Shown piece after piece: positions 20,601-30,532 of a stretch of DNA of 43,129 nucleotides. Origin of the DNA: Chaetoceros tenuissimus. Lineage: Eukaryota; Bacillariophyta; Thalassiosirophyceae; Chaetocerotales; Chaetocerotaceae. Positions within the stretch are counted from its first letter, which is position 1; every line of letters starts with the position of its first letter. The notes under the pieces are model-generated. The model saw nothing but the letters and a program-made list of their open reading frames with translations. It made no database searches and was not told the origin of the DNA. The position numbers and the translations under genes were made by a program. The DNA lies in assembly GCA_021927905.1 (NCBI GenBank), contig BLLK01000049.1, forward strand, positions 1-43,129, in the 5' to 3' direction.

Positions 20601-21297
20601 AAATAATGCTATTAGTCAAGATGGAGGGATCACAATTGAAGTGCGTCAAGCTAGGATTGCTATCTTTCAGCAAGCATCAAGTGTCAAGTACACAGAAACG
20701 TGGTGTGCAAGTATTGTGTATGCAATTTTGGAAGTAAGAAAGATATTTGAAAAGATTCGTAGAGAAGGTGGTAGACGTAATGCAGGTTTGCAATATGTAC
20801 GAGAGAGAGATGTGACAGAGGACAGTCCGATGTTAGATATGAGTGAAGAGGTTGCAAATTCATTGACACATTTGTTTTCATTCTTGAGTAACAAGAATAA
20901 GATGCTTTCTCTATCAAGAATGTTGAATATTCATTGCTCTGATTTGAATAGGACAAAGAAGAAGACAGCTATTGATGTGTTGAATCGAATCTTGAATTGT
21001 TATGCAGCAAAATATCATGACATCTTTGTAGAGGGAGATGTGGCTTTGTATCGCTTGCAAGAAGAAGTTGTTGATGAAGCAGCAGATGAATTTATCAATG
21101 AAGGGTTTGGTGTAGATGGTGATCAATCTCGAGATCAATTGCCAGTTGAGTCACAAGAGTATTTGGATCAGCATGATATGGAAAGAGATCGCCGTTCAGC
21201 AATGACTACTAGAAATACAACTAGAATCTGGACAGAACGCGAAGAAGTGCAAGAGGATAATATTTTGCAACAAGAGTATTTGAATAGAAGGGATTAA
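14695..21297 (+). pseudogene. Giant USP-fusion gene lacking start and most of exon 1, otherwise open (copy C)
   Basis: Exon pieces: 14695-14721, 14804-14869, 14940-17875 and 17953-21297. From exon 1's remnant to the TAA at 21295-21297 the spliced frame has no stop, so the USP domain is complete: Cys box with NKCYVV, DQQDAREF with the CAA codon at 15488-15490 that is TAA in copy B, both CxxC pairs, and SRGKGLDSGHYW. The native start and promoter are missing. An internal ATG could still give a protein with the USP domain, or the flanking repeat could supply a new promoter, but neither is shown. Compared with copy B there are only a handful of coding changes, including Glu for Asp in the acidic N-terminal region. 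The protein would be nuclear or cytosolic judging by its charged linkers; substrates are unknown. Confidence 0.65.
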
Positions 21298-21630
21298 TAC
21301 TACTTTGGTGAAAAGTTTATAATTTTTGAGTAAACATAATATAGTATGGAATAAGAGCATAGTCAAAATCATGGTTTCAAAAGCTACTTTTCATAGCAAT
21401 AAATGTATATCATAAAGACAGTGAGGTGTGTCAACATAGTTTTTCAGTATGCTCAATGATATTCTTCAAAAAAATCCCCACTAAAAACAGTTTATGAAAA
21501 CCTCAATTTTTACAAAAGACTTAGAGATTTTCAGAATAATGTGAAAAAATACAAGTCATGGGAAAAACTGAAAAATATTTGATGAATGCCAATTTCAATA
21601 GCAGAAATGAATTTGTCATGAAATTTAGAG

Positions 21631-21746
21631 TGGAATGGATAACCAACACTTATGGTATCACTTCTTGGAAAGAGGTGAAATTACAGATTATACCATTGTC
21701 ATATGGTGCGAAATGAAAGTAGGGGTTCGATTCCCAACCATCCGCA
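21631..21746 (+). ncRNA. tRNA-like fold with perfect B box (copy C)
   Basis: Identical to the folds in copies A and B; B box at 21724-21734. The absence of any substitution is in line with the general near-identity of the copies and is not by itself evidence of constraint. Confidence 0.35.
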
Positions 21747-21866
21747 GTACTGTAAGTACGTACAGGAGACATAAAATGATGGTTTGGAGTTAAACAAAGA
21801 GATGTCCTATACAACAAAAGATGAAATTGTATGGTATGACCTCATAGAGGATCCTTGAGCTGTAGC

Positions 21867-22441
21867 TTGACTGACTTTCATTGTCTGGTCAAGAATACTA
21901 GAGAAATTCATACAATTGTCCCCCTGATTCTATGTAGTGTACTAAACTATGTACGTACAAGCCCAGTATGAGTGCCGTGTCCTACCAGTTGGAGTGTCAT
22001 TGGGTATTTTGGACCTGTAGGGTACATGTAAGCTGTATCATGCCTAACATTCATTGTCTGGTCAAGAATACAAGAGAAAATCATACAAAGTTCCCCCGAT
22101 TCCATATAATATGTTAAACTATGTACGTACAAGCCCAGTATGAGTGCCGTATCCTACCAGTTGGAGTGTCATTGGGTATTTTGGACCTATAGGGTGCATA
22201 TGAGCTGTGTCATGCCTAATATTCATTGTCTGGTCAAGAATACAAGAGAAAATCATACAAAGGTCCCCCGATTCCATATAATATGTTAAACTATGTACGT
22301 ACAAGCCCAGTATGAGTGCAGTATCCTACCAGTTGGAGTGTCATTGGGTATTTTGGACCTATAGGGTGCATATGAGCTATGTCATGCCTAACATTCATTG
22401 TCTGGTCAAGAATACAAGAGAAAATCATACAATAGTCCCCC
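21867..22441 (+). repeat. 172-bp tandem repeats in 3' region (copy C)
   Basis: Same 3.3-unit array as in copies A and B, with GTACGTAC in each unit. Confidence 0.85.
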
Positions 22442-22681
22442 AAACAGTAGAAAATGATCATGTTTTCATATCATACTGTCAATAAGAGTAATTTAGCCTA
22501 AATAAGAAATAGCCAATGACTGTCTATGATGATATCTTTGCGGGCCTATAGCATTGGATGTGGATGGGGCCTCTAAAAACTAAAGATGGGCCCCTATTCA
22601 GCAGAAAATTCTCTATCTAGGCCATGTTTCAGATTGTTCATAGCTCAAAAATGATTTTGCAAATAGCCATGGATGAGAATA

Positions 22682-22710
22682 CTAACCCTAACCCTAACCC
22701 TAACCCTAAC
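22682..22710 (+). repeat. Interstitial telomeric repeat (CCCTAA)n, 29 bases
   Basis: The run nearest the chromosome body. Same phase, orientation and length as at 13593. Its right flank is GGTCTTAACTTTTT, a third unrelated sequence. Confidence 0.95.
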
Positions 22711-22883
22711 GGTCTTAACTTTTTATATTAATTTTCTGTTATTAATTTTCTGTTGTTAATTTTCTGTTGTTAATTTTCTGTTGTTAATTTTCTGTTGTTA
22801 ATTTTCTGTTGTTAATTTTCTGCTGTTATCTTTCTGCTGTTATAATTTCTGTACTTTTTTGGTTCATGTCCAAAATTCTATTA
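22711..22883 (+). repeat. 14-bp tandem repeat and short spacer
   Basis: Seven or so copies of TTAATTTTCTGTTG, degenerating to TTATCTTTCTGCTG near 22830, followed by about 30 bases of spacer before the large satellite. Confidence 0.85.
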
Positions 22884-25800
22884 GGTTAGCTTACACTTAC
22901 TCCACTCACCTGCTTCTCATTCAATCTCTGCTCTTCATCATCCAATACCATCATAATCCAATCTAAAACATACACCACACAATCTTCCTTTCTCTCTCTG
23001 CTATCTCCATCCATCATCATCTATTCTATCATATTCTACCACCCATAAACCAAAACCCTACCTCTCAAAATTTCACTCTTCTATCTTCCTCCTCACATTC
23101 ACACTTCTTCTATCAACACTATGGTTAGCTTACACTTACTCCACTCACCTGCTTCTCATTCAATCTCTGCTCTTCATCATCCAATACCATCATAATCCAA
23201 TCTAAAACATACACCACACAATCTTCCTTTCTCTCTCTGCTATCTCCATCCATCATCATCTATTCTATTATATTCTACCACCCATAAACCAAAACCCTAC
23301 CTCTCAAAATTTCACTCTTCTATCTTCCTCCTCACATTCACACTTCTTCTATCAACACTACGGTTAGCTTACACTTACTCCACTCACCTGCTTCTCATTC
23401 AATCTCTGCACTTCATCATCCAATACCATCATAATCCAATCTAAAACATACACCACACAATCTTCCTTTCTCTCTCTGCTATCTCCATCCATCATCATCT
23501 ATTCTATTATATTCTACCTCCCATAAACCAAAACCCTACCTCTCAAAATGTCACTCTTCTATCTTCCTCCTCACATTCACACTTCTTCTATCAACACTAT
23601 GGTTAGCTTACACTTACTCCACTCACCTGCTTCTCATTCAATCTCTGCTCTTCATCATCCAATACCATCATAATCCAATTAAAAACATACACCACACAAT
23701 CTTCCTTCCTCTCTCTGCTATCTCCATCCATCATCATCTATTCTATCATATTCTACCTCCCATAAACCAAAACCCTACCTCTCAAAATGTCACTCTTCTA
23801 TCTTCCTCCTCACATTCACACTTCTTCTATCAACACTATGGTTAGCTTACACTTACTCCACTCACCTGCTTCTCATTCAATCTCTGCTCTTCATCATCCA
23901 ATACCATCATAATCCAATCTAAAACATACACCACACAATCTTCATTTCTCTCTCTGCTATCTCCATCCATCATCATCTATTCTATCATATTCTACCTCCC
24001 ATAAACCAAAACCCTACCTCTCATAATTTCACTCTTCTATCTTCCTCCTCACATTCACACTTCTTCTATCAACACTACAGTTAGCTTACACTTACTCCAC
24101 TCACCTGCTTCTCATTCAATCTCTGCTCTTCATCATCCAATACCATCATAATCCAATCTAAAACATACACCACACAATCTTCCTTTCTCTCTCTGCTATC
24201 TCCATCCATCATCATCTATTCTATCATATTCTACCTCCCATAAACCAAAACCCTACCTCTCAAAATTTCACTCTTCTATCTTCCTCCTCACATTCACACT
24301 TCTTCTATCAACACTACGGTTAGCTTACACTTACTCCACTCACCTGCTTCTCATTCAATCTCTGCTCTTCATCATCCAATACCATCATAATCCAATCTAA
24401 AACATACACCACACAATCTTCCTTTCTCTCTCTGCTATCTCCATCCATCATCATCTATTCTATCATATTCTACCTCCCATAAACCAAAACCCTACCTCTC
24501 AAAATTTCACTCTTCTATCTTCCTCCTCACATTCACACTTCTTCTATCAACACTACGGTTAGCTTACACTTACTCCACTCACCTGCTTCTCATTCAATCT
24601 CTGCACTTCATCATCCAATACCATCATAATCCAATCTAAAACATACACCACACAATCTTCCTTCCTCTCTCTGCTATCTCCATCCATCATCATCTATTCT
24701 ATCATATTCTACCACCCATACCTACCTCTCAAAATGTCACTCTTCTATCTTCCTCCTCACATTCACACTTCTTCTATCAACACTACGGTTAGCTTACACT
24801 TACTCCACTCACCTGCTTCTCATTCAATCTCTGCACTTCATCATCCAATACCATCATAATCCAATCTAAAACATACACCACACAATCTTCCTTTCTCTCT
24901 CTGCTATCTCCATCCATCATCATCTATTCTATCATATTCTACCACCCCCATAAACCAAAACCCTACCTCTCAAAATTTCACTCTTCTATCTTCCTCCTCA
25001 CATTCACACTTCTTCTATCAACACTACGGTTAGCTTACACTTACTCCACTCACCTGCTTCTCATTCAATCTCTGCTCTTCATCATCCAATACCATCATAA
25101 TCCAATCTAAAACATACACCACACAATCTTCCTTTCTCTCTCTGCTATCTCCATCCATCATCATCTATTCTATCATATTCTACCTCCCATAAACCAAAAC
25201 CCTACCTCTCAAAATTTCACTCTTCTATCTTCCTCCTCACATTCACACTTCTTCTATCAACACTACGGTTAGCTTACACTTACTCCACTCACCTGCTTCT
25301 CATTCAATCTCTGCTCTTCATCATCCAATACCATCATAATCCAATCTAAAACATACACCACACAATCTTCCTTTCTCTCTCTGCTATCTCCATCCATCAT
25401 CATCTATTCTATTATATTCTACCACCCATAAACCAAAACCCTACCTCTCAAAATTTCACTCTTCTATCTTCCTCCTCACATTCACACTTCTTCTATCAAC
25501 ACTACGGTTAGCTTACACTTACTCCACTCACCTGCTTCTCATTCAATCTCTGCTCTTCATCATCCAATACCATCATAATCCAATCTAAAACATACACCAC
25601 ACAATCTTCCTTTCTCTCTCTGCTATCTCCATCCATCATCATCTATTCTATCATATTCTACCTCCCATAAACCAAAACCCTACCTCTCAAAATTTCACTC
25701 TTCTATCTTCCTCCTCACATTCACACTTCTTCTATCAACACTACGGTTAGCTTACACTTACTCCACTCACCTGCTTCTCATTCAATCTCTGCTCTTCATC

Positions 25801-27435
25801 ATCCAATACCATCATAATCCAATCTAAAACATACACCACACAATCTTCCTTTCTCTCTCTGCTATCTCCATCCATCATCATCTATTCTATTATATTCTAC
25901 CTCCCATAAACCAAAACCCTACCTCTCAAAATTTCACTCTTCTATCTTCCTCCTCACATTCACACTTCTTCTATCAACACTACGGTTAGCTTACACTTAC
26001 TCCACTCACCTGCTTCTCATTCAATCTCTGCTCTTCATCATCCAATACCATCATAATCCAATCTAAAACATACACCACACAATCTTCCTTTCTCTCTCTG
26101 CTATCTCCATCCATCATCATCTATTCTATTATATTCTACCTCCCATAAACCAAAACCCTACCTCTCAAAATTTCACTCTTCTATCTTCCTCCTCACATTC
26201 ACACTTCTTCTATCAACACTACGGTTAGCTTACACTTACTCCACTCACCTGCTTCTCATTCAATCTCTGCTCTTCATCATCCAATACCATCATAATCCAA
26301 TCTAAAACATACACCACACAATCTTCCTTTCTCTCTCTGCTATCTCCATCCATCATCATCTATTCTATTATATTCTACCTCCCATAAACCAAAACCCTAC
26401 CTCTCAAAATTTCACTCTTCTATCTTCCTCCTCACATTCACACTTCTTCTATCAACACTACGGTTAGCTTACACTTACTCCACTCACCTGCTTCTCATTC
26501 AATCTCTGCTCTTCATCATCCAATACCATCATAATCCAATCTAAAACATACACCACACAATCTTCCTTTCTCTCTCTGCTATCTCCATCCATCATCATCT
26601 ATTCTATCATATTCTACCACCCATAAACCAAAACCCTACCTCTCAAAATTTCACTCTTCTATCTTCCTCCTCACATTCACACTTCTTCTATCAACACTAC
26701 GGTTAGCTTACACTTACTCCACTCACCTGCTTCTCATTCAATCTCTGCTCTTCATCATCCAATACCATCATAATCCAATCTAAAACATACACCACACAAT
26801 CTTCCTTTCTCTCTCTGCTATCTCCATCCATCATCATCTATTCTATTATATTCTACCTCCCATAAACCAAAACCCTACCTCTCAAAATTTCACTCTTCTA
26901 TCTTCCTCCTCACATTCACACTTCTTCTATCAACACTACGGTTAGCTTACACTTACTCCACTCACCTGCTTCTCATTCAATCTCTGCTCTTCATCATCCA
27001 ATACCATCATAATCCAATCTAAAACATACACCACACAATCTTCCTTTCTCTCTCTGCTATCTCCATCCATCATCATCTATTCTATCATATTCTACCTCCC
27101 ATAAACCAAAACCCTACCTCTCAAAATTTCACTCTTCTATCTTCCTCCTCACATTCACACTTCTTCTATCAACACTATGGTTAGCTTACACTTACTCCAC
27201 TCACCTGCTTCTCATTCAATCTCTGCTCTTCATCATCCAATACCATCATAATCCAATCTAAAACATACACCACACAATCTTCCTTTCTCTCTCTGCTATC
27301 TCCATCCATCATCATCTATTCTATTATATTCTACCTCCCATAAACCAAAACCCTACCTCTCAAAATGTCACTCTTCTATCTTCCTCCTCACATTCACACT
27401 TCTTCTATCAACATTACGGTTAGCTCACACTTACT
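22884..27435 (+). repeat. Subtelomeric satellite, 239-bp unit, 19 full copies plus a partial
   Basis: Units begin with GGTTAGCTTACAC at 22884, 23123, 23362, 23601, 23840, 24079 and so on to 27179, with a last partial at 27418. Nearly all are exactly 239 bp; the unit at 24557 is 230 bp (a deletion near the CCCATAAACC stretch) and that at 24787 is 241 bp. Copies differ at a few recurrent sites, such as TATCATAT/TATTATAT and ACCACCC/ACCTCCC. By hand count a typical unit has only 6 G's on the + strand but many C's, so the strand bias is extreme. No gene is seen in it. Its position between telomeric elements and unique genes fits a subtelomeric satellite. Confidence 0.95.
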
Positions 27436-27459
27436 AAACAGTACAAGGTGCACTGCAAG

Positions 27460-27780
27460 ATGGAATGTGTTGTCTTGCAACAAGTTAAGGCTCCACTACA
27501 ATGGCAAGGAAATATACTCATGCAGTTAGATGTGCATACAAATCATTGCTTCAGGAAGCACTTGATGAACAAGATACAATGGGCTGGAATCAATTTTTAC
27601 TTTGAAGACAATCAAAGAGTTGGGAAGAACTACAGAGCAATTACTGCAATAGAATATATCATGGAAAGAGACAAAGCCAAGGCTAATGTCAGGACACTCC
27701 TCTCTGCACCAAGACCAGTTCACATAGCATTAACTAGATTGATACTTGAGACAGTTGAGACACTATTGTCACAACTATAA
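27460..27780 (+). CDS. Doubtful hypothetical protein at the satellite edge
   Basis: An ORF of 106 codons from the ATG at 27460, starting 25 bp after the last satellite remnant. The translation is of mixed composition and has no repeat character or motif that I recognise. It may be a remnant of a larger gene cut by the satellite, or chance. No intron that would extend it is evident. Confidence 0.25.
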   Translation: MECVVLQQVKAPLQWQGNILMQLDVHTNHCFRKHLMNKIQWAGINFYFEDNQRVGKNYRAITAIEYIMERDKAKANVRTLLSAPRPVHIALTRLILETVETLLSQL

Positions 27781-28892
27781 CAATTGGAATGCATAAAAGG
27801 ATGGATTGCTACATGGGAGGGCTCTAAAGCCTACATAGCACCATTGCTTATCACAGCATATACACAAACAATATAAATTCCTACCCTTTCTCATCCACCC
27901 ATTTTGGGCCAATGTAATGAAGTTGATGCTCATAATGTAGTGATAAACGTCCATAAAGATTTTCTTATTATTGCAAAGTGAAGGAGGATCTTTCTGATGA
28001 GACCTAGAACCTATATGCCATCTAGCAGCAAAGGATGGAGAGGCAGGACTGTCTGACAAGTTTGAAGTAGAAAGTGGACTAACTCAGGAGAACAAGATAC
28101 CTTCACAGAATACACTGATTTAGCAAAAAAATACCTTGTGTGCATGACAAAATACAAGAGCCTTCTCAATGGACTCTAAAATCAAGTTTGATTCTAAAGA
28201 CTCTTTTATGTGTAAAAAGTAGTTCCAAACAATACAATAGTATGTAAGTTGAATCTTGTACCTTGGAATGATATACCATCTACATTTCATTATGTATATT
28301 TTTAAGTAGCTAGTTTTTAGGGTTAAGTCCCATCTTCATTTACATAGCTAGGTATTAGGGTTAGGTCCCATCTTCATTTACATAGCTAGGGATTAGGGCT
28401 GGGTCCCATCTTTGATCATGTAGCTAGCGATTAGGGTTAGGTCCCATCTTTTTACTCAACTATTTCTTGCTAGAAATATATTTTTTATAGGTTCTGATCT
28501 CTTTTATTACTTTGTTCCTTTACCCCTTCCCTTTTCTATCCATTTTACTTGTGTGACGCAAGACGATGGACCTACAAACGTTTGACACAAGTTGTTGGCT
28601 GATGTGGCTCGAATAGAAGCCAAACAGATCCACCTATTGGATCAACCTAATTACCAACTTCTCTCTGGACAGCTCCTTCATCGTTGCTTCAACTGAAGAG
28701 TACCAACTGCGGGAAGAATTAAATATAGCATCTTATCATAGGATTCGTTTTTATTTGAGAAAGCGAGAGTTCTTTACAGGCTGCAAGACTACTTGAACAT
28801 ATCTACTAAAAAGATTCACATCGCTCTTCAATCTTCGTCAAAAGATTTATCGTTTCTATTTCTTCATCGTCAATTACAAATATAAATAAAAG
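27781..28892 (+). other. Gene-free stretch before ferrochelatase
   Basis: About 1.1 kb without a convincing ORF. It includes the four 38-bp repeats at 28307-28458 and, in its last 300 bp, the presumed promoter and 5' leader of ferrochelatase. A minus-strand frame at 27775-28059 has no supporting feature. Confidence 0.6.
28307..28458 (+). repeat. Four 38-bp repeats with TTAGGG-like cores
   Basis: Units start with TAGCTAG at 28307, 28345, 28383 and 28421, exactly 38 bp apart. Each contains a core like ATTAGGGTTAGGTCCCATCTT. The telomere-like core is on the + strand, opposite to the (CCCTAA)n runs on the left. Confidence 0.85.
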
Positions 28893-30438
28893 ATGTCTCC
28901 TTCCTTCAAGTCAATTGCTCTTTCATTGTTGATATCAACAGCTGCTGTCAATTCCTTTTCTATAAACAGCAACAAGAGAGTTGCACCTCTTCAAGCATCG
29001 ACAACAATTGATATCACTGGTGCATCGCCTTCATTTAATATTCTAGACAAGTCAGGCCAAGCTCAAGAAGCTGAAGATGATTTAAATGTCGGTGTGCTGC
29101 TATTGAATCTTGGAGGACCTGAAAAGACTCAAGATGTTGAAGGTGCGTTCATAGCTGTATGCTTGATATTTATTTTTTCGTAGCTTTATTCATTTCTCTA
29201 ACCTCGTTCAATTCAATTCAATTCAATCTCTTTCCATTCCAGGCTTTCTTTACAACTTATTTGCAGATCCAGACATTATTCGTCTTCCGCCATTCTTGGC
29301 ACCTCTTCAAAAGACCATCGCTCTCATCATCTCCAAACGTAGAGCACCGAAATCAATTGCAGCATATGAGTCCATAGGTGGAGGCTCTCCTATTCTTAAA
29401 TATTCTAATGAACAAGCTGCACTCGTTCAACAACGAATCAAATCGAAATATGATCTTGATGTAAATACATATGTGGGAATGAGATATTGGTATCCATTCA
29501 CTGAAGAAGCTTTGGAGCAAATTCAAGAAGACAACATCAATGCACTCGTCATCGTACCTCTGTATCCACAATTTAGTATCTCGACATCTGGTTCGTCACT
29601 TCGTGTATTGCAAGAGGAATTTGCAAGAAATCCATCCTTTCAAAATAAATTCAGTCATACCGTCATTCCATCATGGTATGATAGACCGGGGTATCTACAG
29701 TCAATGGCCAACATTATTCAAAAAGAACTTGATAGTTTTTCACAAGAGGAAATTGATGAACAACTTGAATCGAATGAAATAGCCAAACACGTACTCTTTT
29801 CAGCACATGGTGTGCCACAATCGTATATTGAAGCGGGTGATCCATATCAGGAACAGATTCAAAAGTGTGTTGCTGGAATTCAAGCGTTGTTGCCGACAGA
29901 GCAACAGGGAGTGAAGGTGCATCTCTCCTATCAATCACGTGTAGGTCCTATTGAATGGCTACGACCATATACCGATGATGTGCTTCCACAATTGGGAAAA
30001 GATGGTGTCAAGAATCTTGTTGTTGTACCTATATCATTTGTATCAGAGCATATTGAGACATTGGAAGAAATTGATATCGAATACAGAGAGCTTGCGGAAG
30101 AGTCAGGTATCTCTAATTGGAGAAGAGCACAAGCACTCAACACGGATGAGATTTTCATCAACGATATGGCAGATATGATTGTCGAGGCTTTGGAACAGCC
30201 ATCTCAATCCGTTACAGAAGCATGTGTAGCGAATAATGTTGGCCTCGTCGACTTGGATCTAGAAGAAAAGGGTGAACTCGGTAGTGCTGGTGTTGGAGGT
30301 GTTGGTGCAGTTGATGACTTGACTGGAGCCATGAGAAAGAAGGCCGATGAACGATTCTTTGGAAGGATAGCTTTTGTAGCTGTTGTAACTGCTATCTTGG
30401 TGGAAGCTCTCACTGGACAGCCTTTCTTTGGAATGTAA
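28893..30438 (+). CDS. hemH: Plastid ferrochelatase with HLIP-like C-terminal segment
   Basis: Inserts Fe2+ into protoporphyrin IX, the last step of heme synthesis. Exons 28893-29142 and 29243-30438; the 100-bp GT-AG intron is in phase 1 and joins LGGPEKTQDVE to GFLYNLFADPD, giving 481 residues. The first 20 residues are a hydrophobic signal peptide followed by NSFS, the signal plus Phe layout of diatom plastid precursors. The core shows LLNLGGPE (about 70-77), the catalytic His in FSAHGVP (His272), YQSRVGP with a Trp and Pro following (about 313-325), and PISFVSEHIETLEE with the conserved Glu352. The last 30 residues form a single membrane helix with ERFFGRIAF and LTGQPFFGM, like the chlorophyll-binding helix of LHC/HLIP proteins that closes plant and cyanobacterial type II enzymes. 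The usual N/M residues of that motif are replaced by Phe, so pigment binding is uncertain. Confidence 0.92.
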
Positions 30439-30532
30439 ATACTTTTACTGACTACAATAATATAAAATGAGCTATCTTAGGAAATTCTGTTACATCTAAG
30501 AGTGTTTGCACGTCTTTAACACAATAACACAA

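Larger units (their letters stand above)
21298..22681 (+). other. Non-coding 3' region of copy C
   Basis: Same layout as copies A and B: tRNA-like fold at 21631-21746, 172-bp repeats at about 21867-22441, then AT-rich DNA to the telomeric run. Private substitutions include GAGCTATGTCATG where A and B have GAGCTATTTCATG. Confidence 0.7.
14695..22710 (+). mobile_element. Telomere-capped repeated unit, copy C (5' truncated)
   Basis: Similarity to copy B begins sharply at 14695 (equal to 5606 in copy B), 27 bases before the end of USP exon 1, and runs to 22710 at a fixed offset of 9089 with no indel. ORF1, ORF2, the promoter region and 325 of the 352 bases of exon 1 are absent. The 3' end is a 29-base telomeric run of the same length as in copy B. 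Confidence 0.65.

Noticed and set aside
22884-27435. Possibility that the satellite is a CRISPR-like or centromeric array
   Set aside because: Units are contiguous with no unique spacers, and the position beside telomeric elements argues for a subtelomeric satellite.
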